Shown: positions 30,779 to 39,811 of the stretch, piece by piece
Position numbering within the stretch: position 1 is the stretch's first letter
Layout: each line of letters opens with the position of its first letter
NCBI RefSeq assembly: GCF_030413175.1
Contig: NZ_CP129212.1
Coordinates: forward strand, 2,852,001 to 2,916,000
Direction: 5' to 3'
From: Bradyrhizobium roseum
GTDB taxonomy: Bacteria; Pseudomonadota; Alphaproteobacteria; Rhizobiales; Xanthobacteraceae
Length of the DNA stretch: 64,000 nucleotides
Position numbers and translations under genes: made by a program
Notes under the pieces: generated by a model
What the model saw: the letters and a program-made list of their open reading frames with translations, nothing else
The model's database searches: none
Told to the model about the DNA's origin: nothing

Positions 30779-32543
30779 GGGCCACCCATTTTTTGCCGAG
30801 ATACGCCTCGATGACGCGGCTGTCGCGCGTCACCGCTTCGGGCTCGCCCTCGACGATGACGGCGCCGTGGTCGAGCACCAGAAAACTGTCGACCAGGCGG
30901 ACCATCGCCTGCATCGTGTGTTCGATGATCGCAATCGTTATGCCGTCGCGGGCCAGCCGCTGGATCACCGCTACGACCTCGTTGGCTTCGTCATGCCCGA
31001 GGCCCGCGAGCGTTTCGTCGAGCAGCAAAATGCGCGGCTGCCCGGCGAGCGCGCGAGCCAGCTCCATCAGCCGTAGTTCCTTGGTCGTGAGTTCGCCGGC
31101 GATACGATCAGCAATTTCCGAGAGGCCGACACGGGCGATCGCATCCGCCGCCAGTCGCTTTGCCTCGTCGTCGGTCCTGGCGCTGACATAGGCCCCGACG
31201 ACGACATTGTCCGAGATCGACATGCGCAGGAATGGGCGCATGATCTGGAACGTGCGGCCGATGCCGGCCTCGCACAGTTCATGCGGCTTGCGGCCGGACA
31301 TCTCGCGACCGTCGAGCAGGACTTGCCCGGTGTCGGGCCGCAAAAATCCGTTCAGCAGGTTGAACAGCGTGGTCTTGCCGGCGCCATTGGGGCCGATGAT
31401 GCCGAGGATCTCGTTCTGCCGTAGTTTGAAGCTGACATCCTGCACGGCCTTGAGCCCGCCGAAGGAGCGCGACAGGTTACGTACTTCGAGGACGACATCG
31501 CCTGTCCCGGCGGACCGTGTGGGGCGGAGAGGCACGAGTTCGGCGGAAGCGGCGGGGAGATTCGTCGTGGGCGCGCTGGTGACCGGCGTTGCAGACCGTT
31601 TGCGCCAGAAATCGCGAATCTTCCAGTACAGGCCTTCCGGCGCCAGCAGGATGACGCAGATGATGGCGAGTCCGTAGATCACGCCCTGGATGCCGGGAAA
31701 GCGTGAGCCCGCTTCGGCATTAAGCGTTTCGGCCAGCGGGATCAGGATGACGGATCCGATCACCGGACCCCAGACCGTTCCGACGCCGCCGAACATCGCG
31801 ACCGTCAGCGCCTGTGCCGACACCAGCATGCCGAACACGGATTGCGGGGTGACCACCAGCAGCACGACCGCGTAGAATCCGCCGATCGCGCCGGCGATGG
31901 CGCCGCTGAGGGTGACGGCGCGCAGTTTCCAGGCCAGCGTGTTGATCCCGGCGGCTTCCGCGGCAGCTTCGTTCTGCTTGATCGCCAGCAGCGCCATGCC
32001 GAAGCGCGATCGTTCGACCGCCCGCGTCAAGAGAATGGTGGCAAGCATCATCGCCAGCGCCAGCAGTGTGTAGAGCCGGTGATCGGCGAATTGCATATAG
32101 GCGGCGGCATTTTCGCGCTTGATCGGCAGCGTCACTTCCTGCAGGCCGAGCCATTCGAACACGTAGAGAATGGCGAGCGGGTAGGCGAGCATTGCCAGCG
32201 CAAAGTAGTGACCCTGCAGGCGGAACGTCGGAAACCCGATCAACAGGCCAGCAATGCCGCCCAGCACGGCCGCGATCGGGATCATGATCCACGGCGAGAG
32301 GTCGAAATGGATCTGGCCGAGCACGACGGCATAGGCGCCGACGCCGAAGAACGCGGCGTGGCCGAACGAGATCAGCCCGGTGTAGCCGCTGAGCAGGTTC
32401 CACGACAGGCCGAAGATCGCCCAGACCGGGACCAGCGTCATCACGAGTTGGTAGTAGGAATTGGTCACGCTCAGCGACAGCGCGGCATAGAGCGCGGTGA
32501 AGACGATGATGGGCAGCAGCGAGCGCCATTCGCGCATGATCAT
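30765..32543 (-). CDS. Fused LivM-type permease and LivG-type ATPase
   Basis: One 592-residue chain. Residues 1 to about 315 are a LivM permease (LSWNLLSGYTGLISFGHAAF; MFGGVGTVWGPVIGSVILIP). After a linker rich in T, A and P comes a LivG ATPase with Walker A GPNGAGKTT near residue 380, EAGIGRTFQIMRPFLRMSIS and Walker B ILLLDETLAGLGHDEANEVV. The usual DEP of Walker B is DET here. The upstream and downstream neighbours (LivH, LivF) complete the importer. The first cluster in this window keeps LivM and LivG separate, so the fusion is not universal in this genome. Confidence 0.92.
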   Translation of the reverse strand: MIMREWRSLLPIIVFTALYAALSLSVTNSYYQLVMTLVPVWAIFGLSWNLLSGYTGLISFGHAAFFGVGAYAVVLGQIHFDLSPWIMIPIAAVLGGIAGLLIGFPTFRLQGHYFALAMLAYPLAILYVFEWLGLQEVTLPIKRENAAAYMQFADHRLYTLLALAMMLATILLTRAVERSRFGMALLAIKQNEAAAEAAGINTLAWKLRAVTLSGAIAGAIGGFYAVVLLVVTPQSVFGMLVSAQALTVAMFGGVGTVWGPVIGSVILIPLAETLNAEAGSRFPGIQGVIYGLAIICVILLAPEGLYWKIRDFWRKRSATPVTSAPTTNLPAASAELVPLRPTRSAGTGDVVLEVRNLSRSFGGLKAVQDVSFKLRQNEILGIIGPNGAGKTTLFNLLNGFLRPDTGQVLLDGREMSGRKPHELCEAGIGRTFQIMRPFLRMSISDNVVVGAYVSARTDDEAKRLAADAIARVGLSEIADRIAGELTTKELRLMELARALAGQPRILLLDETLAGLGHDEANEVVAVIQRLARDGITIAIIEHTMQAMVRLVDSFLVLDHGAVIVEGEPEAVTRDSRVIEAYLGKKWVAHAPH

Positions 32544-33490
32544 GTCCTCTCGACCATGCGTCCGAAGAAGCCTTGCGGACGGAAGAAGACGATCAGGAGA
32601 AACACGACGAATATGGCGGCGTTCTGCAATTGCGTCGGCAGGATCAGCGTCGACATCTGCTGGACCAGCCCGATCGTCATGCCGCCCCAGAAGGCGCCGA
32701 TGATGCTGCCCATGCCGCCGAGCACGACGCCGGCATACATCACGATGACGTATTCGACGCCGACAAAGGGATGGAAGGGATAGTTGGTGGCGAGCAGGCC
32801 GCCCGCAATCGCGGTGATGCCGGTGCCGAGCGCAAACGCGATGCGGTGCGCGCGGTCGACGTCGATTCCCATATAGGTAGCGGCCGTCGGATTGTCGGCA
32901 GCGGCGCGCAGCGATTTCCCGAGCCGCGACCGCGTGATCATCAGCGTCAGCAGGATCATCGTCACCAGCGAGAGAATGGCGTCGATGCCACGGGCCTTGT
33001 TGACGAAGACGCTGATGTCATTGAACATCGGTCCAAGTTCCCAGGCCGAACTCGACAGCGGGGTGCGGATCGAGGCCAGCACCGAACCGAATACCAGCAG
33101 GCCGCCATTCTGCAGGATGAGCGCGATCCCCAGCGTCAGGATGAGCTGGGCATAATGGCCTTCGCCCTCGAGCGAAGAGGTGCGCGTCCCGGATACCCGT
33201 GAAATCAGGGTGAGGTGGACGAAGTAGCCGAACACGGCGAGCACCGGGCCGGCCAGCACGATGGCGACGAACGGCCCGATGGTGTTGCCGAACGCGGCCT
33301 GCACGCCGAACGCGGTGAAGAAGTAAAATGCCGCGTACATGCCGAGCATCATGAAATCGCCCTGGGCGAAGTTGATGACCCGCATGACGCCGAAGATCAG
33401 CCCGAGCCCGACGCACATCAGGCCGTAGACCGCGCCGATCAGGAGACCGGCGGAGAGCGCCTGCAAAAAGCCTTCCAGCGCCTGGGTCAC
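32540..33490 (-). CDS. Branched-chain-type ABC permease, LivH type
   Basis: This 316-residue permease has the LivH start region GAVYGLMCVGLGLIFGVMRV, INFAQGDFMMLGMY, and GGMGSIIGAFWGGMTIGLVQ near the end. The most probable start is a GTG at 33490 (V-T-Q-A-L-E-G-F-L-Q) with GAGG just upstream; the open frame to 33619 has a poor, charged N terminus. Its stop overlaps the fusion-gene ATG by 4 nt. First gene of the importer operon in transcript order. Confidence 0.9.
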   Translation of the reverse strand: MTQALEGFLQALSAGLLIGAVYGLMCVGLGLIFGVMRVINFAQGDFMMLGMYAAFYFFTAFGVQAAFGNTIGPFVAIVLAGPVLAVFGYFVHLTLISRVSGTRTSSLEGEGHYAQLILTLGIALILQNGGLLVFGSVLASIRTPLSSSAWELGPMFNDISVFVNKARGIDAILSLVTMILLTLMITRSRLGKSLRAAADNPTAATYMGIDVDRAHRIAFALGTGITAIAGGLLATNYPFHPFVGVEYVIVMYAGVVLGGMGSIIGAFWGGMTIGLVQQMSTLILPTQLQNAAIFVVFLLIVFFRPQGFFGRMVERT

Positions 33491-33557
33491 CGCTGACCTC
33501 GCCCGGCTGTTTTTGGCTTCAACATTGTTTCCCCCATCTTTGTTTTGTCGTTGTCGG

Positions 33558-34952
33558 TCATGAAGCCGGCCGCAGCCTTTGTTCGGCCGGTTCAGGCCGG
33601 CACCGCGCAGCGATGACACGGCAGTCCGGAAGCGACACGCAATTATCGACCAGCTCTTCCAGATCGCGTGCGCCGTCGCCGATCACGCCGGACGCTGCCT
33701 GCCGAAATCGGACGCGGATTTCATCCGGCGTGGCGGCAATGACATCGTCGAGGCGGTGCCGGACCGTCGCGCCATTGCGCAGCCCGACGAGAATTTCGGC
33801 ACCCTGCCTCGACGGAAAAGCGGCGGTGAGATCGGGGGCGCTCTGCAGGTCGATCCGTTCGATGAGGCCTAGAATGCTGGCTTCGCCGATATCAGCATAG
33901 TTCTCTTCTTCGAGCGCACCGAGCGCCAGCACGGCCGCGACGCTGAAGGGAATGCTCATCTTCGCCTGCAGCGCGTTGTGGAACGGTCCCTTGGAATCGC
34001 AGCCGGGGTAGCGGGCGGCCGCCTCCGGGACACGGATCGAGATTGTTGCGATGTCTTCTGATGACCTGAGTTCGCGCGCGACCCGCAAGGCTGCCTGCGC
34101 GGCGGTCTGCGCGAAATTGCAGGCGGGAGCCGGCTTGTTGTAGACGGCCATGATCTCCGGCCCGGCGCCGGCAAACAGCCGGATATCCGCGGGAGCGGGC
34201 CGGCGGCCGAAGGCAGCGAACAATCCGGCCTCGCCTTCCAGAATCGTTTCCGAGGCGCGGGCGCCGGCCTCGGCGAGTTCGATCGCGGCGATCGCGTTGC
34301 GAGCAGCAAAACCGGGATGGAAATACATTTCGGAGCCGCCGGCGCGCGGCCATTCGTTCAGGCCCGAGGATGTGTTGGCGGCGATGGCCATCGCGCTGGT
34401 GGCGGCATCTTCGCCAAGCCCGAGCGCAAAACTTCCCGCCAGCGCGGCGCCGAGCGGTGCCACCAGGCCGGTCGGTCGGTAGAGGCGGGCGAGGTCGGCG
34501 TTGAAGAGTGCGCGTCCGATCTGCGCGCCGGTCTCGTAGCCGATGATGGCGGCGGCCAGGAACGTCGCGCCTGATAGTTGTGTCCGTTCCGACAGCGCGA
34601 GCAGCGTCGGCCAGATCACCACGCCATGATGGCAGATGCTGGCGGCGTGCATGTCCTCGCGCACCAGGCCATGGCCCATCACGGCATTGGCAAAGGCCGC
34701 ATCGCCGGGTGAGGCGAGGGCGCGGTTGCCGATGATGGTCGCGCCGTCCTTGGCCTCGCGCGCAATGGCGGTTGCCTGCCGGCTCCACGGGTGGTTTCGT
34801 GCTTCGAAAGCACAGGACAGGAAATCCAGCAGGCAGATTTTCGCCTTGGCGATGACGTCGGCATCGAAGCGGCCGGGATCGACGGAGAGCGCGGAGCGGG
34901 CCAACGCCCGCGCCAGCGATGCCTCGCTCGATCCGGTCGATCCGATGATCAT
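33558..34952 (-). CDS. MmgE/PrpD-family protein, copy 1
   Basis: This 464-residue MmgE/PrpD fold protein is related to 2-methylcitrate dehydratase, cis-aconitate decarboxylase and iminodisuccinate epimerase. Family cues are DFLSCAFEARNHPWSRQ, VMGHGLVREDMHA, AAAIIGYETGAQIGRAL and the helical RPTGLVAPLGAALAGSFALG. The ATG at 34952 is chosen over the frame to 35012. A second family member is encoded at 36059-37402 in the opposite direction, with a beta-hydroxyacid dehydrogenase gene between them. Reaction not assigned. Confidence 0.87.
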   Translation of the reverse strand: MIIGSTGSSEASLARALARSALSVDPGRFDADVIAKAKICLLDFLSCAFEARNHPWSRQATAIAREAKDGATIIGNRALASPGDAAFANAVMGHGLVREDMHAASICHHGVVIWPTLLALSERTQLSGATFLAAAIIGYETGAQIGRALFNADLARLYRPTGLVAPLGAALAGSFALGLGEDAATSAMAIAANTSSGLNEWPRAGGSEMYFHPGFAARNAIAAIELAEAGARASETILEGEAGLFAAFGRRPAPADIRLFAGAGPEIMAVYNKPAPACNFAQTAAQAALRVARELRSSEDIATISIRVPEAAARYPGCDSKGPFHNALQAKMSIPFSVAAVLALGALEEENYADIGEASILGLIERIDLQSAPDLTAAFPSRQGAEILVGLRNGATVRHRLDDVIAATPDEIRVRFRQAASGVIGDGARDLEELVDNCVSLPDCRVIAARCRPEPAEQRLRPAS

Positions 34953-34984
34953 GGCGATGTCCCTTGCGTGCCGGTGGGGTCGCG

Positions 34985-35878
34985 TTAGCCGCGCATTTCC
35001 ACGCCGGCCCATTCCTCCAGCACTTTCGCGATCGATGTGAAGTCGGATGACGCGCCGAATTTGGCGTTGGTGATTGCGAGCATCTGCCGCACCGCGGCGC
35101 CGCAGACCATCGGCACGCCCATCGCTTCGGCTTCATCGACGCAGAGCCGGACGTCCTTGTAGGAAAGGCCGGTGGCGAAGCCGAAATCGAAGGTGCCGGG
35201 AAGCACGGCGCGGGGGAATTTGTCTTCCGAGGCGCTGTTGCGCCCGCTGCTGGCGTTGATGATGTCGATCAGGACTTTGGCGTTGACGCCGCCCTTGACC
35301 CCCATCGCGACTGCTTCGGATGTGATGACGAGCGCAGCCGCCGCCATCAGGTTGTTGGCGAGCTTGGCCGTTTGCGCCGTGCCCGGCTTGTCGCCGGTAT
35401 AAAACAGCTTTCCAAAGTGCTTCAGGATCGGCTCGACCTTGTCATAGGTGGCCTTCGGGCAGGAGACCATTACCGCGAGCGTGCCGTTCACCGCGCCCTT
35501 GATGCCGCCGCTGACCGGGGCATCGACCAGCGTGATGTTGCGCGGCTCAAATCCTGCTGCGATCAGCTTGGCAGCGCCGGGGCCGGTGGTGGAGAGATCG
35601 ATCATGACGGTGGCGCGATTTCCGGCAATGACGCCATCGGGCCCCAGCGCGACCGCCTTGACGATGTCCGGCGTCGGCAGGCTGGCGAGCACGATATCCG
35701 CGGCGGAAGCAACCTCGGCCGGCGATTTCGCCAGCCGAGCGCCGCGCGCCACCAGCGCCGTGGTCGCGTCGGGCTGCGCATCGTAGATGCACAGCGAATA
35801 GCCAGCGTCGAGCAGGCGGCTGGCCATCGGTCCGCCCATGCGGCCCGTTCCGACAAAGCCGATTGTTTCTCCTGCCAT
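34985..35878 (-). CDS. NAD(P)-dependent beta-hydroxyacid dehydrogenase (3-hydroxyisobutyrate dehydrogenase family)
   Basis: This 297-residue dehydrogenase has the N-terminal Rossmann motif IGFVGTGRMGGPMASRLLDA, the substrate loop DAPVSGGIKGAVNGTLAVMV, and the catalytic lysine segment KLANNLMAAAALVITSEAVA. These define the beta-HAD family (3-hydroxyisobutyrate, tartronate-semialdehyde and 2-hydroxy-3-oxopropionate reductases). The start at 35878 follows GGGAGCGAACC; the frame to 35962 is less plausible. It sits between two MmgE/PrpD genes, so the substrate may be a hydroxyacid from the same pathway. Confidence 0.9.
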   Translation of the reverse strand: MAGETIGFVGTGRMGGPMASRLLDAGYSLCIYDAQPDATTALVARGARLAKSPAEVASAADIVLASLPTPDIVKAVALGPDGVIAGNRATVMIDLSTTGPGAAKLIAAGFEPRNITLVDAPVSGGIKGAVNGTLAVMVSCPKATYDKVEPILKHFGKLFYTGDKPGTAQTAKLANNLMAAAALVITSEAVAMGVKGGVNAKVLIDIINASSGRNSASEDKFPRAVLPGTFDFGFATGLSYKDVRLCVDEAEAMGVPMVCGAAVRQMLAITNAKFGASSDFTSIAKVLEEWAGVEMRG

Positions 35879-35954
35879 GGTTCGCTCCCTGTCGCGCCGC
35901 GAGAGCGGGCGCATGTTGTTCTTGCCGCGCCGGGTTCCCAGTCGCGTTTCGCCG

Positions 35955-35983
35955 AATTTCAAGATTGTCAGTCAATCTGTCAA
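35955..35983 (-). promoter_or_regulatory. Putative sigma-70-type promoter of the dehydrogenase gene
   Basis: On the minus strand TTGACA (35983-35978) is followed after 17 nt by GAAATT (35960-35955). The spacing is ideal and the -35 is a consensus match; the -10 is weak. Transcripts would start about 70 nt before the ATG at 35878. Confidence 0.3.
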
Positions 35984-36058
35984 GCATAAGATTCCTGTCG
36001 ACAGCCGGTGGCGCGCCGGAATAGGGTCGCCAAAACAGGGTCCCGAGGAATTCGCTCA

Positions 36059-37402
36059 GTGCGGCAAGTTGAAGCGCAAGGCGCCGGCACGACATTCGCC
36101 GATTTCGTCGCCGGCACGGCGTGGGCGGATGTCGCCGCGCAAGAACACGAAGCGAAACGCTCGATCCTGAACTTTTTCGCGACCGCGCTGGGGTCGGCAA
36201 ACGATCCGGCCGTCACCGCCGCGTTGCGTACGCTGCTGCCGTTCAGCGGCGCCGCGACGTCAGCGGTGATCGGCCGCCCCGAGCGGCTCGATGCGATGGG
36301 CGCATCGTTCCTCAACGCGGTATCGGCCAACCTGCTCGATTTCGACGACACCCATCCGGACACCATCATCCATCCGGCGGCCCCGGTCGCCGCACCAGTG
36401 CTGGCATTGGCGCAGGCGCGCGGGTTTTCCGGGCGCGCCGTGCTGACGGCATTCATTCTCGGCGTCGAGATCGAATGCCGCGTCGGCAATGCGGTGTCTC
36501 CACTGCATTATGCACGCGGCTGGCACATCACCTCGACCTGCGGCGTGTTCGGCGCGGCGGTGGCCTGCGCGAAACTGCTGGAATTGCCGGCGGACCAGAT
36601 CTCGAATGCGATCGGGATCGCCGCCAGCCAGTCGGCCGGCATCGTCGAAAATCTTCCCAGCGCCGCCAAGAATGTCAGCGTCGGCAACGCGGCGCGCAAC
36701 GGCCTGTTCGCAGCCTTGCTGGCGGCGGAAGGCTATTCCGCCTCGCCCCGGGCCATTGAAGGGCCGCTCGGCTGGGCCCGCGCCATGGGCGACGAGCCCG
36801 ACATGGCGCGACTGACGGGAGGCCTCGGCAAGAGCTGGGAGATCGCGAAAAATACCTACAAGCCCTATCCGGCGGGCATCGTGTTTCATGCGGTGATCGA
36901 CGCCTGCTTCAAGTTGCGGACGAAACTGAAGCGGCGGATCGACGATATCGAATCCATCACGGTGCAGGGCTCAGCGCTGCTGCTGGCGCGGGGCGACCGG
37001 CCGGTTCGCAACGAGCGCGACGCCCGGGTCAGCATTCATCACTGCGCGGCTATCGCGCTGCTGCTGGGTGCGGCCGGCGTGCCCGAATTCGCTGAAGCCA
37101 CCGTGTTTCGGCCCGACATCGTATCCTTGCGCCAGAAGGTGACGGCCGCGCTTGACGCTTCGCTTCCGGATGGCGTCGCGCGGCTCATCGTCCGGCTCCA
37201 TTCGGGTGAAGCGTTCGAGGAGATCGTGATGGATGCGAAAGGCAGCCTTGCCGATCCGCTGTCGGACCGCGACATCGAGGCGAAACTGCGCGATGGTGCA
37301 CGGCTGGGTGGAGCCGATTGGGACGCCGACCGTGTCATCGACCATGTCTGGCGGCTTGACACGCTTGCTGACGTATCGAACCTGATGAAGTCGCACGGCT
37401 AA
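36059..37402 (+). CDS. MmgE/PrpD-family protein, copy 2
   Basis: A 447-residue MmgE/PrpD fold protein. It shows NFFATALGSANDPAV, LLDFDDTHPDTIIHPAAPVA, and GIAASQSAGIVENLPSAAKN, where the D-D-T-H-P-D-T segment is the conserved family core. A GTG at 36059 with GAGGA 9 nt upstream is preferred to the GTG at 36008, which lacks a ribosome site. It is divergent from the dehydrogenase gene and starts a plus-strand group with CMD copy 2 and a metallo-hydrolase. Confidence 0.86.
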   Translation: MRQVEAQGAGTTFADFVAGTAWADVAAQEHEAKRSILNFFATALGSANDPAVTAALRTLLPFSGAATSAVIGRPERLDAMGASFLNAVSANLLDFDDTHPDTIIHPAAPVAAPVLALAQARGFSGRAVLTAFILGVEIECRVGNAVSPLHYARGWHITSTCGVFGAAVACAKLLELPADQISNAIGIAASQSAGIVENLPSAAKNVSVGNAARNGLFAALLAAEGYSASPRAIEGPLGWARAMGDEPDMARLTGGLGKSWEIAKNTYKPYPAGIVFHAVIDACFKLRTKLKRRIDDIESITVQGSALLLARGDRPVRNERDARVSIHHCAAIALLLGAAGVPEFAEATVFRPDIVSLRQKVTAALDASLPDGVARLIVRLHSGEAFEEIVMDAKGSLADPLSDRDIEAKLRDGARLGGADWDADRVIDHVWRLDTLADVSNLMKSHG

Positions 37403-37450
37403 AGTTCGCCGTCCTGAAAACACTGCTAAAACAAACGAAAGGAACCGAAG

Positions 37451-37828
37451 ATGAGCGAGTTGTTCGACAAGGGATTGAAGGTCCGCAAGGAAGTGCTCGG
37501 TGAAGACTACGTCAACAAGTCGATCGCTGGAGCCGACGAATTCACCCGGACCATGGCGGAGTGGTCCACAGAATTCTGCTGGGGCGCGTTGTGGACCCGG
37601 CCGGGCATGGACCGGCGCACCCGCAGCATCGTCAACCTGGCCATGCTCGGCGCACTGAACCGGCCCCACGAATTGAAACTGCACGTCAAGGGCGCGCTGA
37701 AGAACGGCGTCACCAAGGAAGAAATCAAGGAGATCCTGCTGCAGGTGGCGGTCTATTGCGGCGTACCGGCCGGCATCGACGCGTTCCGCAACGCGCGCGA
37801 GGCGCTCAACGAAGCCGAATCGAAGTAG
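37451..37828 (+). CDS. Carboxymuconolactone decarboxylase (CMD)-family protein, copy 2
   Basis: A 125-residue paralogue of the protein at 27112-27492, with the same blocks: EFCWGALWTRPGMDRRTRSI, VNLAMLGALNRPHELKLHVK, and EIKEILLQVAVYCGVPAGID. The conserved C-x-x-x-x-x-x-x-R segment and E/H positions are kept. It lies 48 nt after MmgE/PrpD copy 2 and 17 nt before the metallo-hydrolase, so the three genes form one operon. AGGAACCGAAG is the ribosome site. Confidence 0.88.
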   Translation: MSELFDKGLKVRKEVLGEDYVNKSIAGADEFTRTMAEWSTEFCWGALWTRPGMDRRTRSIVNLAMLGALNRPHELKLHVKGALKNGVTKEEIKEILLQVAVYCGVPAGIDAFRNAREALNEAESK

Positions 37829-37845
37829 CGCGAACAGGCAGTCGC

Positions 37846-38679
37846 ATGGCCGAGCCGGAATACGAACTCTTCGCCATCCGCTATGCGACCCGCGAGGCGC
37901 GGCGCAGCGATCATTTCATCGGCGGCGACCCGCATGACGGGCCGATGCCGATGGACTATTTTATGTGGGTGGCGAGGGGCGGCGGGCGCACCTTTGTCAT
38001 CGACACCGGCTTCAATGCGGAAGTCTCAAAGAAGCGAAGCCGCACGTTTCTGCGTTGTCCGGTCGAGACGCTTGGCGCGTTCGACATCGATGTAAATGCG
38101 GTCGAGGACGTGATCCTGACCCATCTGCATTACGACCACGCCGGGAATTTCGACCGCTTTCCGAAGGCGCGTTTCCATCTCCAGGAGCGCGAAATGGCCT
38201 ACGCCACGGGCCGTTACATGCGGTATCCGAGACTGTCGCATTCCTTCGAGGTCGAGGATATCTGCGGACTGGTGCGGCTGAATTATGCGCGCCGCGTGAT
38301 GTTCTACAACGGCGATGCCGAACTGGCGCCCGGCCTGACGATCCATGCGGCCGGCGGCCATTCGGCCGGACTGCAATTCGTACGCGTCCGGACCCGCCGC
38401 GGCTTTGTCGTGCTCGCCTCCGATGTCAGCCATTTCTACGAGAACATGGCGAGCGAACGGCCATTCACGACGGCGCTGCATATCGGGGAGATGCTCGAGG
38501 GTTTTGATAAATTAATCGCGCTGGCTCCGGACGAGAGCCATATCGTGCCGGGCCATGACCCGCTGGTGATGAAGCTCTATCCCGCGCCCAGCCCGGCGTT
38601 CGAGGGCATCGCGGTCCGCCTTGACGTGCCGCCGTCGGGGTCCGCGCCAGTGCGCGCGGATTTCTCGCGGGGGCATTAG
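37846..38679 (+). CDS. Metallo-beta-lactamase fold hydrolase, AHL lactonase-like
   Basis: This 277-residue MBL-fold protein has the dinuclear metal motif H93-x-H95-x-D97-H98 (LTHLHYDHAGN), a later H in AGGHSAGLQ, D in LASDVSHFYEN and H in IVPGHDPLV. The N-terminal GPMPMDYFMWVARGGGRTFV pattern is shared with N-acyl-homoserine lactonase (AttM/AiiA) family proteins. In this operon a lactone from the CMD pathway is a more likely substrate than a quorum signal, but both are possible. Start is the ATG at 37846. Confidence 0.85.
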   Translation: MAEPEYELFAIRYATREARRSDHFIGGDPHDGPMPMDYFMWVARGGGRTFVIDTGFNAEVSKKRSRTFLRCPVETLGAFDIDVNAVEDVILTHLHYDHAGNFDRFPKARFHLQEREMAYATGRYMRYPRLSHSFEVEDICGLVRLNYARRVMFYNGDAELAPGLTIHAAGGHSAGLQFVRVRTRRGFVVLASDVSHFYENMASERPFTTALHIGEMLEGFDKLIALAPDESHIVPGHDPLVMKLYPAPSPAFEGIAVRLDVPPSGSAPVRADFSRGH

Positions 38680-38685
38680 CGAATT

Positions 38686-38714
38686 GCGGTCCCCGTGCTC
38701 GGCGAGGGGACCGC
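38686..38714. terminator. Hairpin between convergent genes
   Basis: GCGGTCCCC (38686-38694) pairs with GGGGACCGC (38706-38714), a perfect 9-bp stem in the 46-bp gap between the convergent MBL and Bug-protein genes. It can serve both strands; no long T run. Confidence 0.5.
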
Positions 38715-38725
38715 TTCCGCAGCGT

Positions 38726-39703
38726 CTATTTCTCCTTCTCCGCCGCCGCCTTCAGGATAGGCATCAGCCGTGCGGTCTCGGCCTTGATCAGCTCGGTCAG
38801 CGCCTTGGGTCCGCGACGGTCCTGTTCCGCGCTCTCGGCGCCGAGTTCTGCCAGCCGCTTCTTCACCGCGTCCTCGTTGAGGCCTCTGTTCAGCGCGTCG
38901 ACGAGCTTGTCGACGATCGGCTGCGGCGTGCCGGTCGGCACGAACACGGCGTAGAACGGCGCGATGTCGAATTCGGGCAGGCCTTGCTCGTGGGACGTCG
39001 GCACATCAGGTAACAATGGACTGCGCTTCTTGGCGGCGACCGCCAGGGCCTTGATGTTGCCGGCCTGGACCTGGCTCAGCGTGCCCAGCACGGGATCGCA
39101 TTCATAATCGACCTGGCCCGCCAGCATAGCATTTAGCACCGGGGCGGTGCCGGTGAAGGGAATCATCGTCGGCTTGATGCCGAGCGCCGAATGCAGCAAG
39201 AGGCAACCGATATAGGAGACCGAGCCGAGGCCGGCGTGTCCGACATTGAGCTTTTCCGGATTGGCCTTGGCATAGGCGACGAATTCCTTGAGATTGTTGG
39301 CCGGGAATTCCTTTCGGACGGCCAGCACTTCCGGATATTCGGCGGTCAGGCCGACCGGCGCAAAATCCTTTTGCGGATCGTAGGCGAGGTTCGGATAGAA
39401 CGCCGGCGCCAGCGCATTGGTGCCAAGATGTCCGGACAGGATGGTATATCCATCCGCCGGCGCGCGGGCCGCGCGGATCGCCCCTGTGGTTCCGCCGGCG
39501 CCGACGACATTCTCCACCACGAACTTCTGGCCGAGGTAGCGGGAGAAGATGTCGGCGACGATCCTCCCGGTAATGTCGGCCGGGCCGCCGGCCGCAAAGG
39601 GAACGATGACCGTCGCCGTCCGCGTCGGATAATCCTGCGCATGTACGCCATTCGTTCCGGCCAACGCCAGAAATATGCCTGCCGCGATCCACTGCTTGGC
39701 CAA
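38726..39703 (-). CDS. Bug-family TTT substrate-binding protein, copy 2
   Basis: A 325-residue periplasmic receptor with a signal peptide (LAKQWIAAGIFLALAGTNGV, HAQ) and Bug motifs YPTRTATVIVPFAAGGPADI and VVENVVGAGGTTGAIRAARA. The start is taken as the TTG at 39703, which has GGGAGGGAGAG directly upstream; the ATG-initiated longer frame has a charged N terminus unlike a signal. It is a paralogue of the Bug protein at 24443-25414. No TctA/TctB permease gene is in the window. Confidence 0.87.
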   Translation of the reverse strand: MAKQWIAAGIFLALAGTNGVHAQDYPTRTATVIVPFAAGGPADITGRIVADIFSRYLGQKFVVENVVGAGGTTGAIRAARAPADGYTILSGHLGTNALAPAFYPNLAYDPQKDFAPVGLTAEYPEVLAVRKEFPANNLKEFVAYAKANPEKLNVGHAGLGSVSYIGCLLLHSALGIKPTMIPFTGTAPVLNAMLAGQVDYECDPVLGTLSQVQAGNIKALAVAAKKRSPLLPDVPTSHEQGLPEFDIAPFYAVFVPTGTPQPIVDKLVDALNRGLNEDAVKKRLAELGAESAEQDRRGPKALTELIKAETARLMPILKAAAEKEK

Positions 39704-39811
39704 CTGCGCTCTCCCTCCCTTTGTTGTTTTCTCCAACCATAGGCAGGTTCGGGCGGCAGACAAGCCGGTTTGGTGCAGAGCTGGCAGGGACTTTCGTCGG
39801 GGAAGTGCGGC

